Positions 7,865 to 17,733 are shown, numbered from the stretch's first letter. The stretch: DNA of 64,000 bases from Roseovarius marisflavi (GCF_900142625.1 NZ_FRBN01000013.1:1-64000); one strand, 5' to 3'. Numbers and translations are program-made. Notes: generated by a model not told the origin, from the letters alone.

Positions 7865-10111
7865 ATGGCCGAGGGGTTCACAAAAAAGACGGGCGTGACG
7901 TCAAGCCACTGGGGGGCGTTCGAGGTCGATGTCGAGGGCAATCGCATTGTTGCGACCCGCCCGTTCTCGCAGGATCCCCATCCCACGACGATTCCCGACA
8001 TCCTGCCCGCAGCGGTTCACCACCATACCCGTGTCCTGCGTCCCGCGATCCGGCGCGGCTGGCTTGAGGGGCGCGACCGCAAGGGGCGGGGGACTGACAC
8101 CTTTGTCGACCTGCCCTGGGACGAGGCGCTTGATATCGCGGCGACCGAAATCGAACGGGTGCGCAAAACCCATGGCAACGAAGCGATCTTTGGCGGCTCC
8201 TACGGGTGGAGCTCTGCCGGGCGCTTTCACCATGCGCAAAGTCAGGTCCACCGCTTCTTGAATACGATCGGCGGCTATGTTGCCTCGTTTGGAAGCTATT
8301 CCACCGGCTGTGCCCAGGCGATCATGCCGCATGTCTTTGGCGTAAACTTTCTCAACCTTGTCTATGACCATCAGGACAGCTGGGAAACGATCTGCGAGCA
8401 CACCGAAACACTGGTCATGTTTGGCGGGATCAATCCAAAGAACGCCCAAGTGAGCATGGGCGGTATCACCGAACACGAAACGGCGGGGTGGTTCGACCGG
8501 TTTGTCCAAAAGGGCATGCGTTGCATCAATATCGGGCCGCAGCGCACGGATGCGCCGACAGGGTGCGACTGGCTTGCGCTGCGGCCCGCATCAGACACCG
8601 CGTTGATGCTGGCCCTGGCCTATGTACTTGAGGACGAGGGCCTTACCGACACGAAGTTCCTGTCGCGCTGCACGGTCGGGTTCGAGCGGTTTCGCCCCTA
8701 CCTGATGGGGCAGGTTGATGGTCAACCCAAAACGCCGGACTGGGCAAGCCCGCTCTGCGGCGTTGACGCAGAGGCAATCCGCAGCCTGGCGCGGCGCATG
8801 GCGCGCACCCGCACACTGATAACCGTGGCATGGTCGCTGCAACGCGGCCAGCACGGCGAACAGCCCTATTGGATGTCCGCCGTGCTGGCCGCAATGCTGG
8901 GCCAGATCGGGCTGCCGGGGGGCGGGGTCGGCTATGGCTACGGTGCTATTGGCGGAGTCGGTAAATCCCTGGTCGGGCTCAAGGGCATGACGTTGTCGCA
9001 ACATCAAAATCCGGTCCGAACGGTGATTCCGGTCGCGCGGATCGGGGACATGCTGCGCAATCCCGGACTGCCTTACGATTTCAACGGCAAGCGCGCGCCT
9101 TACCCGGATATCAGGCTGATCTATTGGGCGGGCGGCAATCCGTTCCACCATCATCAAGACCTCAACAGTCTGCACGAGGCCTGGCAAAAGCCCGAGACGA
9201 TCATCGTCAACGAGCCGTGGTGGACAGCGACGGCCAAGCGCGCCGATATCGTGTTTCCTGCGACAACCCCCTATGAGCGCGAAGATATCGGGCGCACGAC
9301 CCTTGATGACTATCTGTTTTACATGCCACAGATGATCCCGCCCGTGGGCGAGGCACGGGATGATTATGACATCTTCACAGGGCTGGCCTGCCGCATCGGG
9401 TGCGAGGATGCTTATACCGAAGGGCGCAGGGCGCAAGAGTGGATCGAGCATCTTTACGCCGACTATCGGCACAGTGCCGCGAGGCAGGGCGTGGACATCC
9501 CCGACCTTGAAACCCTGAAAAAGCGCAACTGGGTCCGTTTGCCTATCCAAATTGAGGGGCCGAACCGAACGCTATTCGCGCCGTTTCGCGAAGACCCTGA
9601 CGGCGCGCCACTGACAACGCCATCCGGCAAGATCGAAATCTTTTCCCAAACGATTGCAGGTTTCGGATATGACGATTGTCCCGGCCACCCGGTATGGCTT
9701 CCGCCAGAGGAGTGGCTTGGTACGGCAAGCGCGGCCTTTCCGCTGCATCTCGTGTCGCCGCAACCGGGCGACAAGTTGCACAGCCAGATGGAAAGCGCGC
9801 TTGCGGATGTTGCGGGCGCGCGACCGGTCGAGATCGTGATCCATCCCGACGCCGCCTCACAGCGCGGCATCCAAAGCGGCGACCTTGTGCGCGTCTTTAA
9901 TGCGCGCGGCGCATGCCGGGCGCGCGCTGTGGTCTCGGATGATATCGGGCCGGGTGTGGTATCCTTGCCGACCGGAGCCTGGTTTGGCGATCCCGGCCTC
10001 AACATTGATCCGCATGGTAATCCCAATGTCTTGACCCTCGATGTCGGCACTTCGCGGCTGGGGCAGGGGTGCAGTGCGCACACCGCCTTGGTCGAGGTGA
10101 CCCGCCTTTAA
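7865..10111 (+). CDS. Molybdopterin oxidoreductase of the DMSO/biotin-sulfoxide reductase type
   Basis: 748 residues. It follows the type III (serine-ligated) DMSO reductase plan: FGGSYGWSSAGRFHHAQSQV holds the probable Mo-ligating Ser, STGCAQAIMPHVFG follows, and the C-terminal domain has the bis-MGD-binding end (LHLVSPQPGDKLHSQMES). There is no N-terminal CxxC iron-sulfur motif and no twin-arginine signal, so it is more like cytoplasmic BisC than periplasmic TorA/DorA. GAGAGGG precedes ATG 7865. It probably reduces or hydroxylates a small N- or S-oxide or related compound. The MarR, cupin, transporter and amidase genes downstream suggest a role in catabolism; the substrate is unknown. Confidence 0.85.
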   Translation: MAEGFTKKTGVTSSHWGAFEVDVEGNRIVATRPFSQDPHPTTIPDILPAAVHHHTRVLRPAIRRGWLEGRDRKGRGTDTFVDLPWDEALDIAATEIERVRKTHGNEAIFGGSYGWSSAGRFHHAQSQVHRFLNTIGGYVASFGSYSTGCAQAIMPHVFGVNFLNLVYDHQDSWETICEHTETLVMFGGINPKNAQVSMGGITEHETAGWFDRFVQKGMRCINIGPQRTDAPTGCDWLALRPASDTALMLALAYVLEDEGLTDTKFLSRCTVGFERFRPYLMGQVDGQPKTPDWASPLCGVDAEAIRSLARRMARTRTLITVAWSLQRGQHGEQPYWMSAVLAAMLGQIGLPGGGVGYGYGAIGGVGKSLVGLKGMTLSQHQNPVRTVIPVARIGDMLRNPGLPYDFNGKRAPYPDIRLIYWAGGNPFHHHQDLNSLHEAWQKPETIIVNEPWWTATAKRADIVFPATTPYEREDIGRTTLDDYLFYMPQMIPPVGEARDDYDIFTGLACRIGCEDAYTEGRRAQEWIEHLYADYRHSAARQGVDIPDLETLKKRNWVRLPIQIEGPNRTLFAPFREDPDGAPLTTPSGKIEIFSQTIAGFGYDDCPGHPVWLPPEEWLGTASAAFPLHLVSPQPGDKLHSQMESALADVAGARPVEIVIHPDAASQRGIQSGDLVRVFNARGACRARAVVSDDIGPGVVSLPTGAWFGDPGLNIDPHGNPNVLTLDVGTSRLGQGCSAHTALVEVTRL

Positions 10112-10231
10112 CCGGAGAGGTGGGCAAAGGCGCTGGAAGCGGGCGATCAAAAGTGCTTTCATGCAGCCAAAACCGGATATCGCGCACGACTTTCATTCAA
10201 AGTCTTACGCAGACCGCATCGGAGGATGACA

Positions 10232-10759
10232 ATGAACAAGACCATCGACATGCGCGCCGTGCCCTATCAAAAGCCGCAGCCGACCGCGATGATCGCGGAT
10301 GTGCTTGTTGGTGGCGCATTGGAAATTGACGCAAATCCAGAGAGCTGGATTCCGCAGGCCGAGAACGTCTGGTTTCGGCCATTGCTGCTGAATGTGTCGG
10401 CCGGTTACTACGTCAATCTGCTCAAGGTCCGCAAATCCGGAATCCTGTCACGCCATCGTCATTCCGGCCCTGTCCATGCCTTTACGCTGCGCGGGGAGTG
10501 GCATTACCTGGAGCATGACTGGGTGGCCCGGCCCGGCGACTATGCCTTTGAACCACCGGGAGAAACCCACACATTGGTCGTGCCCGAGGGGGTTGAGGAA
10601 ATGGTGACGCTGTTTCACGTCACCGGCGGGTATACCTATGTCGATCCTGAGGGAAACGCACTTGGCTATGAGGACGTTTTCACGAAACTCGACAAGGTGA
10701 TCGAGCATTTTGACGCTTGCGGCCTGGACCGGAGCGGGGTCGACGCCTTGTTGCGCTGA
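10232..10759 (+). CDS. Cupin dioxygenase, 2,4'-dihydroxyacetophenone dioxygenase-like
   Basis: 175 residues from ATG 10232, chosen because GGAGG (10221-10225) lies 6 bases upstream; an ATG at 10226 directly abuts that site. The fold is a single small cupin: metal ligands are likely the His residues in SRHRHSGPVHAFTLRGEWHY plus the His in EPPGETHTLVVPEG. Overall sequence (DVLVGGALEIDANPESWIPQ, FHVTGGYTYVDPEGN) resembles the 2,4'-dihydroxyacetophenone dioxygenase family, which cleaves a C-C bond next to an aromatic ring. It follows the molybdoenzyme by 120 bp on the same strand. Family assignment is good; the actual substrate is inferred. Confidence 0.78.
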   Translation: MNKTIDMRAVPYQKPQPTAMIADVLVGGALEIDANPESWIPQAENVWFRPLLLNVSAGYYVNLLKVRKSGILSRHRHSGPVHAFTLRGEWHYLEHDWVARPGDYAFEPPGETHTLVVPEGVEEMVTLFHVTGGYTYVDPEGNALGYEDVFTKLDKVIEHFDACGLDRSGVDALLR

Positions 10760-10880
10760 ACCGGTCCAGCCTGCCGGTATCGACCGAAGCGTCCAACTGT
10801 GTCTGGACCCGGATGAGCCATGCCCCGCCACGGCTGTTCGGGGTAAGCGTTGGTTTAACTCGACTTTATCGGTGTTTTTA

Positions 10881-10894
10881 GTACCATTTGGTAC
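10881..10894. promoter_or_regulatory. Palindromic operator, probably for the MarR regulator
   Basis: GTACCATTTGGTAC is a perfect 14-bp inverted repeat ending about 27 bp before the likely MarR start. A close copy (11477-11490) precedes the ABC transporter operon on the other side of the same gene. MarR proteins bind such palindromes and usually repress their own gene. Confidence 0.7.
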
Positions 10895-10921
10895 TCTTTA
10901 ACGAATCATGTGGTTTCTCAG

Positions 10922-11443
10922 ATGCGTTCTTCTCCGGATCAGGATTTTAAAGCCGAGGCCGCGCCGCTCGAGAAACGATTGATGACGCTGCTTGCCGGCA
11001 ACGCGCTGGAAGAGATGTGGGGCGCGTTCTATCTCTCCAACATATTCCTTTTTCCGCTTTATGCGCGCTTTGAGGCAGAGCATCAGATCACGCGGCCGGA
11101 ATTCGTGACGCTCTACTGTCTGCATCATCTGGGGCCGCTCATTGCTCAAGAGGTCTCGGAACTGACCGGCCTGCCTAAGAATTCCATAAGTCGCGGGGTG
11201 AAAAGACTTCTTTCCAAAAGTCTGATCGAGATGACGCGGGACAAGGACGACCGGCGACGCAACAACCTGAAGATGTCAGATCAGGGGCAAGAACTGTTCA
11301 ATACGCTGTTGACCTCGGCCAAGGACCGGCGTGCCGCGTTGATAGAACCGCTCTCGTCGGCTGAGCGGGCCATGCTGCATGAGATAGTGTTGAAACTGTC
11401 CAACGGCGCGCGCGAGCGCTTGCAGGGTGATGGAATCTGTTAA
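10922..11443 (+). CDS. MarR-family transcriptional regulator
   Basis: 173 residues from ATG 10922 (a GTG at 10910 is possible; neither has a strong ribosome site). The winged helix lies around residues 60-125: TRPEFVTLYCLHHLG, then LIAQEVSELTGLPKNSISRGVKRL as recognition region, then the wing RDKDDRRRNNLKMSDQGQEL. MarR dimers typically repress a neighbouring catabolic operon until an aromatic or phenolic ligand binds. Two related palindromes, one upstream of this gene and one upstream of the Liv-type operon, are its likely targets. With cupin and molybdoenzyme upstream and transporter downstream, it probably controls this cluster. Confidence 0.88.
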   Translation: MRSSPDQDFKAEAAPLEKRLMTLLAGNALEEMWGAFYLSNIFLFPLYARFEAEHQITRPEFVTLYCLHHLGPLIAQEVSELTGLPKNSISRGVKRLLSKSLIEMTRDKDDRRRNNLKMSDQGQELFNTLLTSAKDRRAALIEPLSSAERAMLHEIVLKLSNGARERLQGDGIC

Positions 11444-11474
11444 GCTTACTTGACGGTTGATAAATTTTCGAGGA

Positions 11475-11492
11475 TCGTACCATTTGGAACGA
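11475..11492. promoter_or_regulatory. Second palindromic operator before the ABC operon
   Basis: TCGTACCATTTGGAACGA is an 18-bp near-perfect inverted repeat sharing GTACCATTTGG with the site at 10881. It lies about 50 bp before the binding-protein start. It is the likely operator through which the adjacent MarR protein controls the transporter operon. Confidence 0.68.
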
Positions 11493-11540
11493 TAGACGTG
11501 GCAAGCGCAATCAACAGTGGAGGAAGACATCAGACAATAC

Positions 11541-12761
11541 ATGAAGAGAACGGTATTCGCCGCAGCCGTGCTTGGTGTCGCGAGTGCATTCACCTTGCCC
11601 CAGAAAGCGGTGGCTGCGGATGATATTCCGGTCGGAATTCTGTTGCCACTGTCCGGCTCGGTTGCCCCCATCGGCATCAACAACCGCCGTTGGCACGAAC
11701 TTGCGATCGAGGAAATCAACGCCGCCGGCGGGATCAAGTCGCTTGGCGGCGCAAAGCTTGTCATGATCGACGGTGACACGTAGGGCAACCCAAATGTCGG
11801 GATTTCCGAAGTCGAGAAGCTTGCCCAACGCGGTGTCGTTGCGATCATGGGCGCCTATCAGTCGGGCGTGACCTTTCCGACCACCCAGATGTCCGAGCGC
11901 CTGGGCGTCCCGTTCATTGACCCGGTCGCGATTGCCGACTCGATCACCGAGGGGCGCGGTTTCAAATACACCTTCAAGGTGTCACCGCTTGCGTCCTGGT
12001 ATGCGCGCGATCAGATCCGCTTTGTGATTGACGCCTCGACGGCCGCAGGGTCGCCCGCCAAATCCGTTGTGCTTTTGCATGAGGATACGCTTTTCGGAAC
12101 CTCGACGGCGGAAGGTCAGGTCGCTGCCGCCAAGGAGTTTGGCCTTGAGGTCCTGGCGGATATTTCCTACGGCAAGGATACGCCGGACATGACGTCGACC
12201 ATCGCGCAGATCAAGCATTTGAATCCGGATGCGCTGCTCATGGTGTCGTACATCAACGATGCTGTTCTGGTCACCAAGACCATGAAAGAGCTGGGCGTGA
12301 ATATTCCGATTGTGGGGACATCTGCGGGCCATATCGATCCGGCCTATATCTCGAACCTCGGGGACGATGCCGACCTGACCTTCACGGTTGGTGAGTGGAA
12401 CACCGATCTCTCCAAAACCGGCGTGTCAGAAGTGTCACAACGCTTTGAAGAGAAGTTCGGCGTTCCCATGAACGGCCACGCGGCCGAGACGTACATGTCA
12501 ACCATGGTGCTGCGCGACGCTCTGGAGCGGACCGGGTCCACTGATCGCGACGCCCTGCGTGACGCCATTGCCGAGACCAAGATTTGCGGCGAGGCGAATA
12601 TCCTGCCCTATGACTGTATTCGCTTTGGTGAAAGTGGCCAGTCGCCCGAGGCACAACTTATCGTGCTTCAGATCATCGACGGCAAGCATCAGACGGTCTG
12701 GCCTGCGGATGTGGCTGCGCAAACCCCGGTCTGGCCCGTGCCGGCCTGGAGTGACCGCTAA
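11541..12761 (+). pseudogene. Branched-chain/aromatic-type ABC substrate-binding protein, nonsense mutation
   Basis: The protein starts with a Sec signal peptide (MKRTVFAAAVLGVASAF ... KAVAADD) and reads as a Leu/Ile/Val-type periplasmic binding protein (IPVGILLPLSGSVAPIG, AIEEINAAGGI). At 11781 an in-frame TAG interrupts MIDGDT-stop-GNPNVG, where relatives have Gln (CAG). The same frame continues undisturbed for 325 more codons to 12761. Unless the base is a sequencing error or the strain carries a suppressor, the solute-binding subunit is lost. It heads the Liv-type operon. Members of this subfamily often bind aromatic acids or amides rather than branched-chain amino acids. Confidence 0.85.
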
Positions 12762-12789
12762 TACGACCTGACTGATCATACAGAAGAAA

Positions 12790-12813
12790 GACGCGCCCGC
12801 CAAAGGGCGCGTC
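12790..12813 (+). terminator. Intercistronic hairpin between binding protein and permease
   Basis: GACGCGCCC and GGGCGCGTC form a perfect 9-bp stem with a 6-base loop and no T-run after it. Such stems after a binding-protein gene commonly stabilise its mRNA or attenuate downstream expression, giving more binding protein than permease. Confidence 0.6.
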
Positions 12814-12851
12814 ACGGCTAATCCTGGTCTTAGCAACGGTGGGGAACCTTC

Positions 12852-13723
12852 ATGTATGAGGTCTATATTCAGGCCCTGATCAGCGGATTGTTGATTGGGG
12901 GAGTCTATGCACTTGTGGCCGTCGGCCTGACGTTGATTTTCGGTGTCATGGATATCATCAATTTCGCGCATGGCGAGTTCCTGATGTTCGGGATGTATTC
13001 GGCGTTTTTTGCCTCGGCCTTGCTGGCCATTGATCCCTACTTCATCATTCCGATCGCGTTGCCTGTGTTTTTTGCGGTGGGCTGGCTGGTTCACGGCACG
13101 CTGATCCGGCCGGTGGTCGGGAAAAGTCACGCCATCCAGATCCTTCTTACCCTTGGCCTTTCGCTGTTCATGCAGGCGCTGGCCCAGTTCCTGTTCTCTG
13201 CGGATTTCCAGAGCCTGCAGCTTGATTACGGTTCCTCGACCTTTGAATTGTTCGGCACGCGCGTCAGTTACACCAAACTGGCGGCGTTTGTGATTTCGGT
13301 CGGCATGTGCGGCGCGCTCTGGGCGTTTCTTCAGGGCACCGACACCGGCAAGGCCTTGCGGGCCTGCGCGGAAGAGCACGAAGGCGCGCAGGCTGTCGGC
13401 ATCGACCTCAACCGGATGTACAAGGTCGCCTTTGGCCTCGGCATTGCCTGTGTGGCCATCGCGGGCATCGCGATGAGACCGTTTTTCTATGTTGCGCCGC
13501 TGGTCGGCCCCAAGTTTACCCTGGTGGCCTTTGTCATCGTGGTTCTTGGTGGCCTGGCAAAATTCCGGGGGCTGTTGCCGGCGCCCTTATCGTGGGTGTC
13601 GTAGAGAGCGTCGGCGCGCTTGCCATGCCCTCGCCGTCGCTGAAGGATCTTGCCGTCTACGTTCTTTTCATTCTGGTACTGCTTTTCCGGCCTCAGGGTC
13701 TGTTCGGCGGAAAGGGGTCTTGA
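12852..13723 (+). pseudogene. LivH-type ABC permease, frameshifted near the 3' end
   Basis: An inner-membrane permease of the LivH family (ISGLLIGGVYALVAVGLTLI, then INFAHGEFLMFGMY, then VGIDLNRMYKVAFGLG). Reading continues to about 13565, where one frame ends as KFRGLLPAPLSWVS with a stop at 13604. A neighbouring frame carries the expected ending (GAVAGALIVGVVESVGA to FRPQGLFGGKGS, stop 13723). The total length is not a multiple of three. The shift is at or near GGGGG (13568-13572), so a homopolymer sequencing error is possible. If real, the last ~50 residues, including the final helix, are lost. Confidence 0.82.
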
Positions 13724-13724
13724 G

Positions 13725-14846
13725 ATGATACGTTTGAGGGATCACTGGTTCTACCTTGTCGTTCTTGCAGGTCTTATCGTTCTGCCCCTGTTCACCGACT
13801 CTGACTTTGTCACTGCAGTCATGCCGAGCGGTCTTTCCGGTTCGGCCCTGTTGCACGTTTTCATCCTTATGTTCTTTTTCGCCTTCATGAGCCAAAGCTG
13901 GAACATCATCGGCGGCTTTGCAGGGCAGTTGTCGATTGGTCATGCCGCCTTTTTCGGGATCGGCGCCTATACCTCGACGATCTGCTACATCCACCTCGGG
14001 CTGTCGCCCTGGCTTGGCATGTTCGTGGCCGCCGGCTTTACGGCGATGATCGGGGCAGGGCTTGGCCTGATCAGCTTTCATTATGGTCTACGAGGACCGT
14101 TCTTTACGCTGGTGACGGTCGCCTTTGCTGAAATCACCCGTCTCATTCTGCTGCATTGGAATTTCGTAGGCGCGGCCAATGGCATCCTTTTGCCTTATTC
14201 GCGCGATGCCGGGTTCTGGGATTTTCAGTTCAATGGCAAAGAGCCCTATTACTATATCGCTCTGGTCATGATGCTGTGCTCGATCGCGCTGGTGGCCTGG
14301 GTGGCGCGCTCGCGGTTCGGCTATTACCTGCATGCTATCCGGCAAGACGAGGATGCCGCGGAGGCCGTGGGGGTGCCCACCAAACGCTGCAAGATCCAGG
14401 CGATTGCGCTGTCTGCGGCACTCGCCGGGCTTGGCGGCACGTTCTATGCGCAATACACCCAGTATATCGTGCCCGATGACATGGTCGTCGGCCGGGTTTC
14501 GGTCGAGATCCTGCTTGGCACGGTGATCGGCGGCGCGGGCACGATCATGGGCCCCATCGTCGGGGCCTTTATCCTGATCTCGGTCGGCGAAGCGACCCGC
14601 GTGATCTTTGAGGGCGGTGGCACCGGCATATCCCTGACGACCCTTATCCAGAGCGATGTCGGCCTCGCCGAGAAATTCTCCGGCTATCTCGCTTATCTGG
14701 CGGGCGGCGGCGGCGGCGGGCTTGCGGTGCTGCTTTACGGTGTTCTTCTGATTGCCGTGGTTCTGGGCATGCCGGGCGGCGTCTTGCCCTGGTTGACCAG
14801 AAAGCGGAAGAGCTTTGCCAAATCCGATAAGAAGGGTGACTCATGA
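13725..14846 (+). CDS. livM: LivM-type branched-chain/aromatic ABC permease
   Basis: 373 residues from ATG 13725, one base after the LivH stop. It has about ten hydrophobic segments and the family blocks FMSQSWNIIGGFAGQLSIGH and AIGADAYTS-like FGIGAYTSTICYIHLG, plus the ATPase-coupling loop AIRQDEDAAEAVGVPTKRCK. It pairs with LivH to form the transmembrane channel. The frame is intact although both upstream partners are broken. It overlaps the ATPase gene behind it by 4 bases. The gene symbol reflects the family, not a proven substrate. Confidence 0.88.
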   Translation: MIRLRDHWFYLVVLAGLIVLPLFTDSDFVTAVMPSGLSGSALLHVFILMFFFAFMSQSWNIIGGFAGQLSIGHAAFFGIGAYTSTICYIHLGLSPWLGMFVAAGFTAMIGAGLGLISFHYGLRGPFFTLVTVAFAEITRLILLHWNFVGAANGILLPYSRDAGFWDFQFNGKEPYYYIALVMMLCSIALVAWVARSRFGYYLHAIRQDEDAAEAVGVPTKRCKIQAIALSAALAGLGGTFYAQYTQYIVPDDMVVGRVSVEILLGTVIGGAGTIMGPIVGAFILISVGEATRVIFEGGGTGISLTTLIQSDVGLAEKFSGYLAYLAGGGGGGLAVLLYGVLLIAVVLGMPGGVLPWLTRKRKSFAKSDKKGDS

Positions 14847-15589
14847 GCTTGTTCGAGGCCAGAAAGGTGACCAAGAGGTTCGGCGGTTTGACGGCTGTCA
14901 ACGCCGTGGATTTCAACGTGCAGCAGGGCGAGATCGTCGGATTGATCGGGCCGAATGGCGCTGGAAAGACGACCTTTTTCAACGTGATCTCGGGTTTCAT
15001 GAAGCCGGACGAGGGCGATGTGCGCTTTCTTGGTGATAGCATCGTCGGCCACAAGCCATCCGATATCTGCAAGCGCGGCATGACGCGCACCTTTCAGATC
15101 GTCAAACCTTTCCCGGAAATGACCGTGACCGACAACATTCTGGTGGGGGCGTTCAATCATCACCGCGATGCGGCCACCGCCAACAAAAAGGCCCGTGAAG
15201 TGATGGAGCTGGTCGGCCTTGGCGCGCAGGCCGAAAAGCTGGGCCGCGAACTTACCGTGGCGGGGCGCAAGCGTGTGGAACTTGCCAAGGCACTGGCGAC
15301 CGAGCCCAAGCTGATGCTGCTTGACGAGGTCATGGCGGGGCTGACCCCCTCCGAGGTGACGGGCATGATCGAGGTGCTCGGCCGGGTGCGCGAGGCCGGT
15401 GTCACGATGGTGATCGTCGAGCATGTGATGCAGGTCATCATGAACCTGTCCGACCGGATTTACGTACTGCACCATGGCGAGGCCATCGCCGAGGGCTCAC
15501 CAAAATCCATCACCAGCGATCCGAGAGTCATGGAAGCCTATCTCGGCGAAAGTTTTGTCGCAGAGCCCGGAGGAGAGCACGCATCATGA
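14843..15589 (+). CDS. livG: LivG-type ABC transporter ATPase
   Basis: 248 residues. Walker A is GPNGAGKTTFF; Walker B is LMLLDEVMAGL; the switch His is in VIVEHVMQVI. The signature region reads TVAGRKRVELAKALATEP, i.e. AGRKR where most ABC ATPases have SGGQ/SGGE; such drift is seen in LivG proteins for aromatic or unknown substrates. It overlaps LivM (ATGA) and LivF (ATGA), so translation is coupled. It would drive uptake with LivF, but LivF is truncated here. Confidence 0.88.
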   Translation: MSLFEARKVTKRFGGLTAVNAVDFNVQQGEIVGLIGPNGAGKTTFFNVISGFMKPDEGDVRFLGDSIVGHKPSDICKRGMTRTFQIVKPFPEMTVTDNILVGAFNHHRDAATANKKAREVMELVGLGAQAEKLGRELTVAGRKRVELAKALATEPKLMLLDEVMAGLTPSEVTGMIEVLGRVREAGVTMVIVEHVMQVIMNLSDRIYVLHHGEAIAEGSPKSITSDPRVMEAYLGESFVAEPGGEHAS

Positions 15590-16050
15590 GCATGCTGGAG
15601 ATTGACGGCGTTCACACAGGGTATGGCGATGTGCCGATTCTTCATGGTCTAAGCCTTAAGGTCGACGACGGCATGATCGGGGCCGTGGTCGGTGCGAACG
15701 GCGCGGGCAAGACCACGACCATGCGCGCGGTGGCCGGGATTTTGCCCTGTTGGCAAGGCGAGATCCGGCTTGCGGGCGAACGCATAGATCAGCTCTCGCC
15801 CGGTCGTCGGGTTGATGCCGGGGTGATCCTGGTGCCGGAGGGGCGCAAGCTTTTCCCGTCAATGACGGTGCTCGAAAACCTGGAACTCGGATCGCTGCAC
15901 CCCAAGGCAAAGGCGGCACGCTCGCAAACGCTGGAACAGGTTTTCGAGATATTTCCCCGCCTCAAAGAGCGCGAGGCACAAAAGGCGGGCACGCTTTCGG
16001 GGGGCGAGCAACAGATGTGCGCCATGCGCTCGCCCTGGACGAGCTGGTGA
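15586..16050 (+). pseudogene. LivF-type ABC ATPase, truncated before Walker B
   Basis: The frame begins normally (MSMLEIDGVHTGYGDVPIL), with Walker A VGANGAGKTTTMRAV and signature LSGGEQQMCAMR, then ends after SPWTSW. The family continues here with the Walker B aspartate and the dimer-forming C-terminal third; both are missing. The following bases code, in another frame, for the tail of an unrelated dehydrogenase, so a deletion has joined two genes. The product cannot hydrolyse ATP normally. Confidence 0.85.
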
Positions 16051-16142
16051 TGATGCTTGAGGGCAAGCCCCATGTTCTGCCGGGGTTTCAGGCCGCATTC
16101 GATGTGCAGACCCATGTCGAGGCAATCCTCGCAGAGCGGTGA
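16023..16142 (+). pseudogene. C-terminal fragment, possibly Gfo/Idh/MocA dehydrogenase
   Basis: About 39 codons (HALALDELVMMLEGKPHVLP, then GFQAAFDVQTHVEAILAER and stop) resembling the end of a Gfo/Idh/MocA-type NAD(P) oxidoreductase. It is joined directly to the truncated LivF and ends 2 bp before the amidase on the other strand. The identification rests on a short stretch and is tentative. Confidence 0.4.
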
Positions 16143-16144
16143 TC

Positions 16145-17450
16145 TCAGACCGGCAACACCCCGGCGCCAAGTCCAAGTCGTTCGGCGATCACGGCGACAT
16201 CCGCCAGAAACGCCGCGTCGCCATTGCGCGGGCCGACAAACTGGACCCCCACAGGAAGCCCGCCCGGGCCTGTCGCGCTTGGCAATGTGGCGCAGGGGCC
16301 AAGCATCAGCGTCCATGTCCGGTTGAACATCGGATCGCCCGTGGCCGTAAGGCCAGGGGGGGGGGCTCGCCGGGCGCGGCGGGTGTCAGAATGACATCGA
16401 CCTCTTGAAACAGATCTTTGAGCGCCCGGCGACACGCGGCGGCGGTCGCCTCCGCCTCGGCGAGGGCGCCCTGAGAGATGCTCTCTCCATAGGCAAGCAC
16501 CTCGACAAGTTGGGGCGACAAGGCATCGCGGTGCTCTGTCCATTCTTGCGCAAGCGCAACGCATGCGCCCGTGAAAAGACGATGTTCTGACACTCGACCA
16601 GGGCGCTGAAGGCCTCGGGCAGGACCGGCTCTGACACCACAATGCCCGCCTGTCCAAGAGTTGCAACCGCGGCCTCGACCGCCCTGCGGCTTTCGGGGTT
16701 TGCCGCGTGCCATTGCGCGCTGCGCACCAGGGCCACCTTCGGCCGGCGATTGCGCCGCGGGGCGGGGGTTTGCCGGGACAAAACCGAAAACCACAGAGCG
16801 GCATCGCGCACCGACCGGGTGAAACAGCCAAGGGAATCGAGCGCAGAGGCCAGCGGTTTCACCCCTGTGAGGTCAAGCAGGCCTTGCGTCGCCTTGAAAC
16901 CGACCGTCCCGCAAAAGGCCGCCGGGCGGATGACCGAGCCGACGGTCTGCGTGCCAAGCGCGATCGGGGCCATGCCTGAGGCCACCGCCGCCGCAGAGCC
17001 GCTGGAGGATCCGCCGGGCGTGCGCTCGCGATTGTGGGGGTTGCGGGTCTTGCCGGGTCGGAAGGTCGCGAATTCGGTTGTCACGGTCTTGCCCATGATG
17101 ACGGCCCCGGCCGCGCGCAGCGCGCTGACACAGCTTGCGTCTAGGCCGGGGCGATGACCGCTGTAGATCGAAGAGCCATAGCCGGTTGGCATCGTCGCGG
17201 TATCGATGATGTCCTTGATCGCCACCGGCACGCCATGCAGCGGGCCTTTGCCGGGGGTGGCGTCGCGGGCACGGGCCGCCGCGAGCGCCATGTCGGGGTC
17301 AAGGAATTCCCAGGCCTCGATCGACGGATTACGTTCGGATATCCGCTCAAGACAGGCGCGCATCAGGGCTTCGCCGGTGGCGCCGCCGGTTTGTACCAAC
17401 TCTGCCATCGCCGTTGCGTCATGCGCCCACAGGTTTTTCGACACTTCCAT
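16145..17450 (-). pseudogene. Amidase-signature family hydrolase, two frameshifts
   Basis: The N-terminal 290 residues are a clear amidase-signature enzyme: catalytic Lys in VPVAIKDIIDTATMPTGYGS, cis-Ser in TPGGSSSGSAAAVASGMAPI, nucleophile in TQTVGSVIRPAAFCG. Near 16560 the frame shifts (GACVALAQEWTEHRDALSPQ continues in another frame), and again near 16360, where coding-strand C10 (plus-strand G10) lies. A third frame then supplies the ending LPVGVQFVGPRNGDAAFLAD. The second shift could be a homopolymer sequencing error; the first has no such excuse. The enzyme would hydrolyse an amide, consistent with the nearby M20 amidohydrolase. Confidence 0.85.
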
Positions 17451-17733
17451 TTATCCCATTATATCAATTCGTTGCGCACCATAGTTGAGGAATTTCCCGG
17501 TCTCGTTTGAAACTTGCCCCGCAAAGCACGATACGCAACAGGTTTCTATAATATCATAGGGGGCGCGTGATCCGCGTCACGGCCTTGTCAGCGTAAACCC
17601 CTGTGCTACGGTCAACATGAGCGAGCGCTCGTTTGGCTGCTGTTTGCAAGGCTGGGCCTGGCTGTCAGGACATGCAAGGCCAGCGCGAGCGACCTGCCGC
17701 TTGCCAAGCCGCGACCTTTGAAGGACCCAACCC

